Below are positions 1 through 9,100 of a stretch of 64,000 nt of DNA, piece by piece. How positions within the stretch are numbered: position 1 is the stretch's first letter; each line of letters begins with the position of its first letter. A program made the translations under genes and the position numbers. The notes beneath the pieces were generated by a model. That model saw only the letters and a list, made by a program, of their open reading frames with translations, was not told where the DNA came from and did no database searches. The stretch comes from Sinomonas sp. P10A9 (GTDB lineage Bacteria; Actinomycetota; Actinomycetes; Actinomycetales; Micrococcaceae). The stretch lies in assembly GCF_041022165.1 (NCBI RefSeq), contig NZ_CP163302.1, positions 2,418,001 through 2,482,000 of the forward strand. Reading direction: 5' to 3'.

Positions 1-1
1 C

Positions 2-820
2 CTCGCCCTCGAGGGGCGCGCGGGCTACTACGACCGCGCCGGCGCGCTCCGGGACATGATCCAGAGCCACCTGCTGCATGTGCTTGCGATCATCGCGATG
101 GACGCGCCCGCACGGCTCGACGAACGCGACCTGCGCGATGGCATCAGCTCCGTACTGCGCGCAGCCCGGGTGGAGGCGCCGTTCACCGGCTCGACGCGCC
201 GTGCCCGCTACACGGCCGGGAACCTCGCCAGCCGCGACGTCCCGGACTACACGTCGGAACCCGGAGTCGACCCGTCCAGGGGCACGGAGACGCTCGCCGA
301 GATCACCGTGACCCTCGCGAGCTGGCGTTGGGCGGGGGTGCCGTTCATCCTCCGCTCCGGCAAGGCCCTCGGGACCAAGCGCAAGGAGGCCGTGGTCACG
401 TTCAAGCCCGTGCCGCACCTGCCCGAAGGATTCCGTGGTGTCGACGAGCCGAACCGCCTCCGCATCGGGTTCGGCCCTGACGTCCTCCAGCTCGACGTCG
501 ACGTCAATGGACCCGGCGACGTCCTGAACCTCAACCGGGTCACACTCGACGCCGACCTCGGCGAGACCGATCTCCTCCCCTACGGCGAGGTCCTCGACGG
601 CGTGCTGAACGGCGACCCCCTGCTCTCCGTGCGCGGTGACACCGCCGAGAGCTGCTGGCGCGTCGTCGAGCCCGTTCTCAACGCGTGGGCCGCTGACGAG
701 GTGCCGATGGATGCCTACCCGGCCGGCAGCGGTGGTCCAGCGGGCTGGGCCACCTCGGCGAAGGGCGAGGACGGAACCGAGGGAGGGCTCAAGGGCCCGA
801 CGTCGGGCGACGACGCCTGA
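2..820 (+). CDS. zwf: Glucose-6-phosphate dehydrogenase, C-terminal part (cut by window edge)
   Basis: Oxidises glucose 6-phosphate to 6-phosphogluconolactone with NAD(P)+, the first step of the oxidative pentose phosphate pathway in the cytosol. The open frame runs in from the left edge, so about 272 of the usual roughly 510 residues are visible and the N-terminal nucleotide-binding half is missing. Recognisable G6PDH stretches are GRAGYYDRAGALRDM near the start and RSGKALGTKRKEAVVTFK further on. The tail after the conserved VEPVLNAWAADEVPMDAYPAGS segment is a short Gly/Glu/Lys-rich extension. It converges on the first glnB gene, with a strong hairpin between them. The family call is firm; the real start lies outside the window. 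Confidence 0.93.
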   Translation, partial: LALEGRAGYYDRAGALRDMIQSHLLHVLAIIAMDAPARLDERDLRDGISSVLRAARVEAPFTGSTRRARYTAGNLASRDVPDYTSEPGVDPSRGTETLAEITVTLASWRWAGVPFILRSGKALGTKRKEAVVTFKPVPHLPEGFRGVDEPNRLRIGFGPDVLQLDVDVNGPGDVLNLNRVTLDADLGETDLLPYGEVLDGVLNGDPLLSVRGDTAESCWRVVEPVLNAWAADEVPMDAYPAGSGGPAGWATSAKGEDGTEGGLKGPTSGDDA

Positions 821-860
821 AGCGCTGCGTGCGCCTCCGGCCCCTGACGGCAGGTCAAAG

Positions 861-903
861 GCGGGCGGACGACGGCGGGCTGGTCCCGCCGTCGTGCGCC
901 CGC
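861..903. terminator. Bidirectional hairpin between zwf and glnB1; REP-like palindrome copy
   Basis: The inverted repeat has an 11-bp inner stem (ACGACGGCGGG against CCCGCCGTCGT) with a 5-nt loop, continued by about 7 more pairs after one mismatch. It lies between two convergent genes, so it probably stops transcription from both sides, although neither side has a good U-tract. The inner stem belongs to a palindrome family that recurs in this window. Confidence 0.6.
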
Positions 904-959
904 CTCGCCGCGGGACTGCTCACGGGCACCGCGAAGGGGCACCGCCCAGGAAGTCGGCC

Positions 960-1298
960 TCAGATGGCTGAGGCGCCGCGCTCCCCGGTGCGGACGCGAA
1001 CCGCGTCCTGGACCTCGACGACCCAGATCTTGCCGTCGCCCTGGGAGCCGGTCGAGGCCGCAGTGATCATGGATTCGAGGATCTCCTCCGCCTGCTCGTC
1101 CGTGGAGAGGACCTCGATCCGGATCTTGGGGATCAGGTCCACGCTGTACTCGGCGCCGCGGTACACCTGGACGTAGCCGCGCTGGCGGCCATAACCGCTC
1201 GCACCACTCACGGTCAGGCCCTGGACGCCCTCGGACTCGAGCTGTTCACGGATGGCGTCGAGCTTCTCGGGCCGGACGATGGCGGTAATGAGCTTCAC
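960..1298 (-). CDS. glnB: PII nitrogen regulatory protein (copy 1)
   Basis: Trimeric PII signal protein of 112 residues. It senses ATP/ADP and 2-oxoglutarate and, when paired with amt, is expected to gate the neighbouring ammonium transporter. The N-terminus MKLITAIVRPEKL, the T-loop with RGAEYSVDL carrying Tyr51 (the residue modified by uridylylation or adenylylation) and the C-terminal RTGERGASAI are all intact. The start is GTG at 1298, overlapping the amt stop as GTGA, so translation is probably coupled. About 70-75% of residues match the second PII gene downstream of the other amt. Whether it should be called GlnB or GlnK cannot be decided from sequence; linkage to amt favours GlnK. Confidence 0.93.
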   Translation of the reverse strand: MKLITAIVRPEKLDAIREQLESEGVQGLTVSGASGYGRQRGYVQVYRGAEYSVDLIPKIRIEVLSTDEQAEEILESMITAASTGSQGDGKIWVVEVQDAVRVRTGERGASAI

Positions 1299-2728
1299 GG
1301 GCCAACAGTACCTGCCGGAACCATTCCGGCGAGCACCCCCTCTGAATGTGCTGCAGTGCGCGTCACACCAGGCTGGTGGAGCTTCTCGAGATGCTGTTCG
1401 AGGATCGTCTCGACGGTGTGGCGCACACCCAGCGGGTGGAAGCCGCCGCCCACACCGGCCGGAACTGCATGCGCGGCGTACGCCGTCTCGGCGTGGATCA
1501 CGAGGTCGACGCCGGCCTCCTCGACATCCCGGGCCACCCGGAAGCCCATGACCGCCTTGATCGCGAGGCCGAGTCCGAGGGCCACACCGAAGGAGTAGAC
1601 GAGGACGGCACCGGTTCCGAGGGCCTGGGTCCCCAAGAGGGCGAAGCCGCCGCCGTAGAACAGGCCCTGGCCGGGCACTGGAGCAGCCGGATCTGCCGCG
1701 AGGCCGATGAAGAGCGTGCCGACGATGCCGCCGACGAGGTGCACACCCACCACGTCGAGCGAGTCGTCGAAGCCGAGGCGGTACTTCAGACCCACGGCCA
1801 GTGCGCAGACCCCGCCGGCGACGATGCCGAGCACGATCGCCCACAGGGGGTCGATCGTGGCGCACGACGGCGTGATCGCGACGAGGCCCGCGACCGCACC
1901 GGAAGCGGCGCCGAACGAGGTGGCGTGCCCGTCGCGCACCCGCTCGACCACCAGCCACGAGAGCACGGCGGCGCATGGGGCAACGAGCGTGTTGATCCAG
2001 GCAAAGCCCGCCTCGCCGTTGGCGGCGAGGGCCGAACCGGCGTTGAAGCCGAACCAGCCGAACCACAGGAGGCCGGCGCCCAGCATGACGAGCGGGAGGT
2101 TGTGGGGGCGGTGCTCGGGGTCCTTGCCGAACCCGACGCGCTTGCCGAGCACGAGGGCAAGGGCGAGGCCCGCGGCGCCGGCGAGGACTTCGACGGCTGT
2201 GCCGCCCGCGAAGTCGATGAGGCCGAGGTGGTTGAGCCAGCCGCCGATGAACGTGCCCGAGGCGTCCTTCTTCGAGTCGAACACCCAGTGGGCCACGGGG
2301 AAGTAGACGAGCACGGCGAACAGACCCGCGAAGACCATCCACGAGCCGAACTTGGCGCGGTCGGCGATGGCGCCCGATACGAGGGCCACCGTGACGGTCG
2401 CGAAGACGCCCTGGAACCCGACGAACACGATCTCGGGAATCGTGCCGACGAGCGGCATCGAGCCGTCCGTCGCGAGGAGGTTGTGCAGGCCGAAGTCCTC
2501 GAACGGGTTGCCGAAGAGGCCTCCTCCAGCGTCCGTCCCGAACGCGATCGAGTACCCGAACAGCACCCACAGCACACCGACGAGGGCGAGGGCCCCGAAG
2601 CTCATCATCATCATGTTGAGCATCGACTTCACCCGGGTCATGCCCCCGTAGAAGATGGCCAGTCCCGGAGACATGAGGAGCACGAGGGCAGCCGAGACGA
2701 GGACCCAGGCTGTGTCGCCAGTGTTCAT
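1295..2728 (-). CDS. amt: Ammonium transporter, Amt family (copy 1, variant pore residue)
   Basis: Polytopic membrane protein of 477 residues that conducts ammonium, with about 11 membrane segments. Family marks are FYGGMTRVKSMLNMMMMSFG near the N-terminus, the phenylalanine-gate region GFQGVFA, WFGFNAGSAL and the second pore histidine at His330 in DVVGVHLVGG. The first pore histidine of the twin-His pair is replaced by glutamate: residue 180 reads AVEVLAG, where copy 2 has AVHINAG. Some fungal Mep transporters carry the same change and differ in transport properties. The gene is followed by glnB with a 4-nt overlap. The ATG at 2728 has an AAAGG ribosome site. A nitrogen-type promoter element lies about 90 bp upstream. 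Confidence 0.93.
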   Translation of the reverse strand: MNTGDTAWVLVSAALVLLMSPGLAIFYGGMTRVKSMLNMMMMSFGALALVGVLWVLFGYSIAFGTDAGGGLFGNPFEDFGLHNLLATDGSMPLVGTIPEIVFVGFQGVFATVTVALVSGAIADRAKFGSWMVFAGLFAVLVYFPVAHWVFDSKKDASGTFIGGWLNHLGLIDFAGGTAVEVLAGAAGLALALVLGKRVGFGKDPEHRPHNLPLVMLGAGLLWFGWFGFNAGSALAANGEAGFAWINTLVAPCAAVLSWLVVERVRDGHATSFGAASGAVAGLVAITPSCATIDPLWAIVLGIVAGGVCALAVGLKYRLGFDDSLDVVGVHLVGGIVGTLFIGLAADPAAPVPGQGLFYGGGFALLGTQALGTGAVLVYSFGVALGLGLAIKAVMGFRVARDVEEAGVDLVIHAETAYAAHAVPAGVGGGFHPLGVRHTVETILEQHLEKLHQPGVTRTAAHSEGVLAGMVPAGTVGP

Positions 2729-2816
2729 GTTCGCGTGGCCTTTCGACGGGACTGGAGCAGTTACTCAAGAATCCCGTCCCGGTGTTTCCTTCCCGCACCG
2801 CCCATGTTGCCCTCGC

Positions 2817-2852
2817 GTTACAGGATCGGGCCCATTGTTAAGTGCCGGTCAC
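2817..2852 (-). promoter_or_regulatory. GlnR-like nitrogen-control element upstream of amt copy 1
   Basis: On the minus strand there is GTGAC-N6-TTAAC followed after 15 bp by GTAAC. The same three pieces with exactly the same spacing occur upstream of amt copy 2. The half-sites resemble GlnR boxes of actinobacteria (GTnAC-N6-GnAAC). The match is by eye; which regulator binds is inference. Confidence 0.5.
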
Positions 2853-2925
2853 GCAAAGGTTAACGCCATGTTTCGCGGACCCCCTCGCTGACCCCTTCCG
2901 GTCCGTCTCCGCGCCCCCACCCAAG

Positions 2926-2958
2926 CGGACGACGGCGGGTGGAACCCGCCGTCGTCCG
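2926..2958. terminator. 15-bp hairpin downstream of glnB2; REP-like palindrome copy
   Basis: A perfect 15-bp stem with a GGA loop, built from the recurrent core ACGACGGCGGG/CCCGCCGTCGT. It lies just beyond the stop of the second PII gene and upstream of amt copy 1. The T-rich flank is on the plus-strand side, so as a minus-strand terminator it lacks a clear U-tract. Confidence 0.55.
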
Positions 2959-2986
2959 TCTTATTTCTCTTATCCCTGTGGGGCCG

Positions 2987-3325
2987 CTAGATCGCTGCCG
3001 CCCCGCGCTCACCGGTCCTGACCCGAATCGCCTCGTGGACGTCCACGGTCCAGACCTTGCCGTCCCCGGCCCGTCCGGTGTTGGACGTCGTGATGATCAC
3101 ATCGAGGATGTCATCGGTCTGATCGTCCGTGGCGAGGACTTCGATGCGGATCTTCGGGAGGAGGTCCACGCTGTACTCGGCGCCGCGGTAGACCTCGGTG
3201 TAGCCGCGCTGCTGGCCATAGCCGCTCGCCGCACTCACCGTGATTCCCTGGACCCCGTAGGCCTCGAGGGCTTCCCGGATCACGTCGAGCTTCTCGGGTC
3301 GGACGATCGCCGTGATGAGTTTCAT
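2987..3325 (-). CDS. glnK: PII nitrogen regulatory protein (copy 2)
   Basis: Second 112-residue PII protein, again starting MKLITAIVRPEKL and ending RTGERGAAAI, with Tyr51 in the T-loop RGAEYSVDL. Its role should be to bind and gate the adjacent Amt according to nitrogen status, and possibly to touch other nitrogen enzymes. Its ATG at 3325 overlaps the amt2 stop as ATGA, which implies coupled translation. It differs from copy 1 mainly in helix 1 and in the segment after the T-loop (DDQTDDILDVIITTSNTGRA), so the two trimers may not be interchangeable and could even mix. No defect is visible in it. Confidence 0.93.
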   Translation of the reverse strand: MKLITAIVRPEKLDVIREALEAYGVQGITVSAASGYGQQRGYTEVYRGAEYSVDLLPKIRIEVLATDDQTDDILDVIITTSNTGRAGDGKVWTVDVHEAIRVRTGERGAAAI

Positions 3326-4722
3326 GCGTTGATCTTCTTTCCGGTCTGCTTGCCTGATGGCCGAGCCAGGAGGTCGTCTGCGTTGAACGCGTCGACCTCG
3401 GCCTGGGCCTTGGAACCGAGCGGGTGGAAGCTCGCGCCCGTCGAGCCTGCCGTGCCGGCCGAGTAGGCCGTCTCGGCGTGGAGCGCGATGTCGACGCCGG
3501 CCTCCTCCGCCTCGGTCGAGACCCGGAAGCCCATCGTCTTGGAGATGATCCAGCCGATCACGAGGGAGAGGACGAACGAGTACACGAGCACCGAACCCGC
3601 GCCGATAGCCTGCTTGCCGAGGAGTTCGAAGCCGCCGCCGTAGAACAGGCCCTGGCCCTTGGACGGGGCACCGGGTCCGGCCGCGAGGCCGATGAAGAGC
3701 GTGCCGACGATGCCGCCGACGAGGTGGACGCCCACCACGTCAAGCGAGTCGTCGTAGCCGAACCGGTACTTGAGGCCCACGGCGAGGGCGCAGACCGCCC
3801 CGGCGAGGAGACCGAGCACGATGGCCCAGAGCGGCGAGATCGCGGCACACGCGGGGGTGACGGCCACGAGGCCGGCCACTGCGCCCGAGGCCGCACCGAG
3901 GGATGTCGCATGGCCGTCGCGCAGCTTCTCCACGATGAGCCATCCGAGCACCGCCGCGCAGGGGGCCACGAGCGTGTTGATCCAGGCAAACGCGGCCACG
4001 CCGTTGGCCCCGAGGGCCGAGCCGGCGTTGAAGCCGAACCAGCCGAACCACAGGAGGCCCGCGCCGAGCATCACGAACGGGAGGTTGTGCGGACGGTGGT
4101 TCGGGTCCTTGCCGAAGCCGTTGCGCTTGCCCAGGATGAGGGCGAGCGCCAGACCGGCCGCGCCGGCATTGATGTGGACGGCGGTGCCGCCGGCGAAGTC
4201 AATCACGCCGAGACCGTTGAGCCAGCCGCCGATGAAGTTGCCGTTGGCGTCCTTGTTGGCGTCGAACACCCAGTGGGCAACCGGGAAGTAGACGAGGATC
4301 GAGAAGAAGAACGCGAAGACCATCCAGGCGCCGAACTTGGCGCGGTCGGCGATCGCGCCGGAGATCAGCGCGACGGTGATGATCGCGAAGACGCCTTGGA
4401 AGCCCACGAAGGCCAGTTCGGGGATCGTCCCGGCCAGCGCCATGTCGTCGCCGGTCGAGAGCGTCCCGTGCAGGGCGAACTTGTCGAAGTTGCCCACGAG
4501 GCCGCCGAACCAGTCGGTGCCGAAGGACATCGAGTATCCGATGAGCACCCAGAGCACGCCCACGAGGGCGATTGCACCGAAGCTCATCATCATCATGTTC
4601 AGGACTGACTTGGCGCGCGTCATGCCGCCGTAGAAGAACGCGAGCCCGGGCGTCATCAGCAGCACAAGCGCCGCCGCGGCGAGCACCCAGGCGGTGTCTC
4701 CAGCGCTGAAGGTGGTGGTCAT
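3322..4722 (-). CDS. amt: Ammonium transporter, Amt family (copy 2, canonical twin-His)
   Basis: Ammonium channel of 466 residues with the canonical pore: His183 in DFAGGTAVHINAG and His333 in DVVGVHLVGG. The N-terminus is FYGGMTRAKSVLNMMMMSFG, as in copy 1, and the two copies are clearly paralogous. The chosen start is the ATG at 4722, preceded by GAAAGG, which gives the short N-terminus MTTTFSAGDTAW. The longer open frame upstream to 4842 has no family resemblance. Compared with copy 1 it has a longer C-terminal tail (SFHPLGSKAQAEVDAFNADD and beyond), the cytoplasmic part that contacts PII proteins. It overlaps glnK by 4 nt and has its own upstream nitrogen-type element. Confidence 0.94.
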   Translation of the reverse strand: MTTTFSAGDTAWVLAAAALVLLMTPGLAFFYGGMTRAKSVLNMMMMSFGAIALVGVLWVLIGYSMSFGTDWFGGLVGNFDKFALHGTLSTGDDMALAGTIPELAFVGFQGVFAIITVALISGAIADRAKFGAWMVFAFFFSILVYFPVAHWVFDANKDANGNFIGGWLNGLGVIDFAGGTAVHINAGAAGLALALILGKRNGFGKDPNHRPHNLPFVMLGAGLLWFGWFGFNAGSALGANGVAAFAWINTLVAPCAAVLGWLIVEKLRDGHATSLGAASGAVAGLVAVTPACAAISPLWAIVLGLLAGAVCALAVGLKYRFGYDDSLDVVGVHLVGGIVGTLFIGLAAGPGAPSKGQGLFYGGGFELLGKQAIGAGSVLVYSFVLSLVIGWIISKTMGFRVSTEAEEAGVDIALHAETAYSAGTAGSTGASFHPLGSKAQAEVDAFNADDLLARPSGKQTGKKINA

Positions 4723-4853
4723 GGGATTGCCTTTCGGGGGGTGGACGGAACTGCCAGGCCCCTTCGGTTGCTGTTCCCAGCTCCCGCTCGGGCCTTCTGG
4801 AACCAGAGTCCTCCGGAGGTGTTTCGATGAGGCGCGGGCCACATTGCGGCACC

Positions 4854-4889
4854 GTTACAACTCCCAGCGGTGTGTTAAGGCTCGGTCAC
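4854..4889 (-). promoter_or_regulatory. GlnR-like nitrogen-control element upstream of amt copy 2
   Basis: The minus strand carries GTGAC-N6-TTAAC, then 15 bp, then GTAAC: the same arrangement and spacing as at amt copy 1, while the bases between are not conserved. It sits about 130 bp upstream of the amt2 start, inside the region shared with the divergent MFS gene at 4926. Confidence 0.5.
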
Positions 4890-4925
4890 ACGAGTGTTTC
4901 GGGGACATTTCGTTAAGGTGGAGCC

Positions 4926-6146
4926 ATGCCCAGCCGCTCTCCGCGATCTCCGGTGCCCCGCGACGTCTGGGTGCTCATCACCGCTGCGTTCGTCATTGCC
5001 CTCGGCTTCGGCCTCGTCGCCCCCGTGCTGCCCCAGCTGGCCACGAGCTTCGGCGTCGGGGCCACGGCAGCCTCGGTGATCGTGAGCGCCTTCGCGCTCG
5101 CCCGTCTCGTCCTCGCCCCCACTGCGGGTTCGCTCGTGGACCGGCTCGGGGAGCGGCCTGTGTACGTTGCCGGGCTCCTGCTCGTCGCGGCCTCGAGCGC
5201 TGCCTGCGCGTTCGCGCCCGACTATTGGACCCTCCTGGCCGTCCGGGGCCTCGGCGGGATCGGCTCGACCATGTTCACGATCTCGGCGTCCGGGCTCATG
5301 GTCCGGCTCGCCCCGCCCGACGCCCGGGGCCGTGTGAGCGGGCTCTACGCGGGGTCCTTCCTGCTCGGCAACATCGCAGGGCCCGTCATCGGCGGCCTCC
5401 TGGCCGGCTTCGGGCTGCGGGTGCCGTTCATTGTCTACGCCGTCGCGCTCGTGGTGGCGGCCGCCGTCGTGCACCTCCTGTTGGGCCGAGCCTCCGGGGG
5501 GCAGCGCACGACGGCGGCCGCGCGCCCGCCGCTCGACCTCACCGAGGCGCTCGGCCAGGCCCCCTACCGAGCGGCCGTCGGATCGAACTTCGCGAACGGG
5601 TGGGCCGCCTTCGGGATCCGCATGGCGCTCGTGCCCTTGTTCGCCTCGGCGGCCCTCGGCGCGGGGCCCCAGGCCGCGGGACTCGCGCTCGCGCTGTACG
5701 CGGCCGGGACTGCAACGGCCCTCACCTTCTCTGGGCGGCTTGCGGACCGCTGGGGCCGTCGGCCGGTGGCCGTGCTCGGCCTCGTCGCCACCGCCGTACC
5801 GACGGCTTTCCTCGGCTTCAGCGGCTCGGAAGCAGTGTTCTTCGCGCTCTCCGTGGCCGCGGGATTCGGCGCGGGCTTCCTCGGACCGTCGCTTCAGGCG
5901 ACGGTCGCGGACACCATCGGCTCGGACCGCAGCGGAGGCCGGCCCCTGGCCGTGTTCCAGATGTCCTCCGATGTGGGCAGCATCCTCGGCCCGCTCGCGG
6001 CGGGCGCGCTCGCCGACGGCGTCGGCTATGGGTGGGCGTTCGCGGTTTCCGGTCTCTGCCTGCTCGCGGCCCTGCCGCTGTGGACGTGGCGGGCAGCGGC
6101 CGCGTCGGAGCGCCAGCTCCCGATCCGCGAGAGCGACGTGACCTGA
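4926..6146 (+). CDS. MFS transporter, drug/metabolite exporter type
   Basis: Major facilitator protein of 406 residues with about 12 membrane segments. It starts with the basic stretch MPSRSPRSPVPRDVW, followed by helix 1 (VLITAAFVIALGFGLVAPVLP). The MFS loop 2-3 signature reads AGSLVDRLGERPVYV, and the matching loop in the second half is SGRLADRWGRRPVAV. The composition of helix 1 (GLVAPVLPQLA) is typical of Bcr/TetA-like exporters, but no substrate can be inferred. It is divergent from amt2 over a 203-bp intergenic region, with GGTGGAG before the ATG. The central cytoplasmic loop contains a perfect 16-bp inverted repeat of the window's REP-like family. Confidence 0.85.
   Translation: MPSRSPRSPVPRDVWVLITAAFVIALGFGLVAPVLPQLATSFGVGATAASVIVSAFALARLVLAPTAGSLVDRLGERPVYVAGLLLVAASSAACAFAPDYWTLLAVRGLGGIGSTMFTISASGLMVRLAPPDARGRVSGLYAGSFLLGNIAGPVIGGLLAGFGLRVPFIVYAVALVVAAAVVHLLLGRASGGQRTTAAARPPLDLTEALGQAPYRAAVGSNFANGWAAFGIRMALVPLFASAALGAGPQAAGLALALYAAGTATALTFSGRLADRWGRRPVAVLGLVATAVPTAFLGFSGSEAVFFALSVAAGFGAGFLGPSLQATVADTIGSDRSGGRPLAVFQMSSDVGSILGPLAAGALADGVGYGWAFAVSGLCLLAALPLWTWRAAAASERQLPIRESDVT
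5457..5521. repeat. REP-like inverted repeat inside the MFS gene
   Basis: GCGGCCGCCGTCGTGC at 5457-5472 is the exact reverse complement of GCACGACGGCGGCCGC at 5506-5521, with 33 bp between. The arms carry the core CGCCGTCGT/ACGACGGCG seen in intergenic hairpins of this window. They encode the end of helix 6 and the start of the central loop, where extra residues are tolerated. Confidence 0.55.
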
Positions 6147-6178
6147 CGCGCCACCCGGTCGAGGCGGTCAGGGCCGGA

Positions 6179-9100
6179 TCAGCCGTGTCTGAGCACCACG
6201 GCCGCAGCGAGCCACGTGGTGCGCGCTCCGGTCGTGAACGCAGCCGACGGGGTTGCCCCGGCGGCCGGGAGCTGGTCCTCGACCACGAACTCCATGTCTT
6301 GGGTGGACGAGACGTTGACCCGCTGGGTGAAGCCGACGCCCGGGCCCAGAGCGTCACCGAACCCGGAGTCGGCGTAGAACCCGATCGCGAGCTCATTCGC
6401 ACCGGAGACGGCTGTGGTGGCGCCGGAGGCGACGGACCCGCCGGAGCTCCCCGTGGTCCCGGTCGCGTGGGCCTGGACGTCGAGCGCTCCAGAGCCGGCG
6501 GCCGTGGAGAGCCCGGCGTACTCGAGCACGCCGACTCCGACGTCCGCAGGCGCCGTCGTCGACGCCGTGACGCTCACCGGTGACGCTCCGCCGCCCGTGA
6601 TCGGGGCACTCCAGACGCTCAGCTCGGTGTGATCCGAGGCCGTGAAATGCGTCAGTTCGGTGTAGGTGTTGCCGGCCGAGTCCGTCACCCCGCTCGCCGT
6701 CGGCGACCCCGGGCCCCAGACCCCGACCTCGACGACGAGCCTGTCGCCGGAGCGCACCGGCTGGCCGGTGGACACTGTCGCCGACGAGACGTTGGCGACG
6801 TGGGTGGAGGCCTGCTGGACGAACGCGGGCACGACGGCCACGGACGGCGTGACGCTGTTCGAGGGCGCCGATGCCGCAGACGTGCCAGCCGCGTTGGCCG
6901 CCGTGACCGTGAACGTATACGCTGTTCCGTTGGTCAATCCGGTCACGTTAGCGGTGGTCGGGACCGGGCTGCCCGTCACCGTGGTTGGAGCCAGGGGCGA
7001 TCCGGCGGTCCACGGGGTGACGGTGTAGGACGTGATGGGGGATCCGCCATTGTCAGGAGCGGTCCAGCCGACGATGGCCGACGCATTGCCGGCCGTGGCC
7101 TGAACAGCCATGGGCGCCGCGGGGACTGAGGGCTGCGGTCCGATGTGCACGGTCGCCGCCATGGACGGCACCCCGCTGCTGTTGACGATGAACAGCATGT
7201 AGTCCCCCGGCGGCGTCATTCCTCCGTTCGCCGGCGCTTGGACGCTCAGCGCCCCGGGCCCGGCCGTGAAGGTCAGGGGCACAAAGTGCTGGTCCATGTC
7301 CGCCTGGTGGGTGTCCGCGCCGAACGAGACGAGGTTGACGGCCGAGATCGATGCCGCGTCCTGAGTGCCCACACTGAAGGTGGTCCCGTAGTAGGCGGCG
7401 GCCGGCGTCTGGCTGATCGCCGGCCTCGCCCCGGATTGCAGGTACGACGGCGAGTACACCTGGGCGCTGTACTGTCCCGGATTGCTGAGGGAGTCCTCGT
7501 GCCCGCCCCCGGCCACGAGGACGCTCCCGTCGGGCTGCAGCACTGCAGTCGAATGGTAGGTGCGGGCGGCGGCGAGCGAGCCGATGACGCTCCACGCGCC
7601 CGTGGCCGGGTCCCAGATCTCCGCAGGCAGGACGCCAGTCGTCACCTGGGTCTGGTCAGAGCTCGGCGCACCGCCCACGGCGAGCACCCGGCCGTCGGCA
7701 AGCGTCACGAGGGTGTGGTAGACGCGGGGATAGTGCATCGGTGCGATCGGCGTCCAGGCGGGTGACGCCGATGTCAGGTCGATTGTTGCCGCCCCGGCGC
7801 GGGCCGGTGTCGTCGTGATCACGCTCTGGGCGCCGCCCGTGTAGAGGATCCTGCCGGGCCGGTACATGACCGCAGACCCATTCGTGATCCCGCTCGCCCC
7901 GACCGGGGTCCAGGTCAGGGCGGAGGCGTCAAGCCAGTAGGACACGTCCTCAGCCGGGCCGATTGTGAAGACCTTGCCGTTGGGCGCAAGGAAGGAGAAG
8001 GGGTACTCCTCCTCGTGGATCTGAGGGGTGCTGATCTTGGACAGGGAGGTCCACGTGTTCGCCGCAGGGTCATAGACCTCCGGGGTGTCCGCCCATGCCG
8101 AGGCACTGGAAGAATTCCCGCTGATCGCCACGAACCTTCCATCGGGGAGCTCGACGAGGTCCGGATACCACCGCGGCGAGTTCATGCTGGCCACCCGGTT
8201 CCAGGTCTGGCCCGCTGGGTCGAACACGCTCGCGTCCGTCAATCCGAGATTGCCGGTCGTCGTGACGCCGTAGCCGCCCGCCACGAGCACCCTCCCGTCC
8301 GGGAGTTTCGCGTTGCCCGAGCAGAAAATGCTCGAGGGCGCGGTCACGGTGGTGAACGTCTTCGCCGCGGGGTCGTAGACCGACGTCGGCTCGGGTGTCT
8401 CCCAGCCGTCCCACACGAGGAGCTTGCCGGAATCGAGGACTACGGAGTGGACGGCGACGACCGGCCAGGTCGCCAGGGCGCTCCACTGGCCGTTGGTAGT
8501 GGTGCTCGGGATGACCGCGTTCGAAGGTGCCGATGCGGGCCCGGTGCCGACCGCGTTCGTGGCGGTGACCGTGAACGTGTAGGACGTGCCGTTTGTGAGG
8601 CCCGCGATCTGGACCGAGGTGGCCGGCGGGGCGCCGCTCACCGTTGTGGGAGTCTGCGCCACGCCGCCGGCAAGGGGCGTGACCGTGTAGGAGGAGATCT
8701 GCGAGCCGCCGTCAGGGGGCGCGGTCCAGGACACCGTGGCCGCGGCGTTGCCGGCAGTCGCTGCTACGCCGGTCGGTGCGGCCGGGGCGGTGGGGTTCGC
8801 TGCGCTGGCAGGCCGGAACACAATCGTGGCCGCGAGCCACGTGGTGTTCGCCGCGGTCGTGAATGCCGCGTTCTCAGCGACGCCCGCGCCCACGGCGGCA
8901 TCCTCGACGGCGAGCTCCATGTCGGAAGCATTGGAGATGGCCGTCCGGAGCGTGAACCCGGAGCCGCCCCCGAGGGTTGCCCCGAAGCCCGAATCCGCGT
9001 AGAAGCCCACTGCGAGTTCGCCGTCTCCGGACGTGGCGGGGGTGGGCCCGGACGCGACCGTGCCGGCCCCCGACGTCGTCCCCGACGTCTGGGCGTGCAC

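Noticed and set aside
960..2798. A 612-codon open frame reading through amt copy 1 and ending as glnB
   Set aside because: Only its last 112 codons match PII. The rest is an Arg/Pro-rich shadow of amt in another frame; the real genes overlap by 4 nt.
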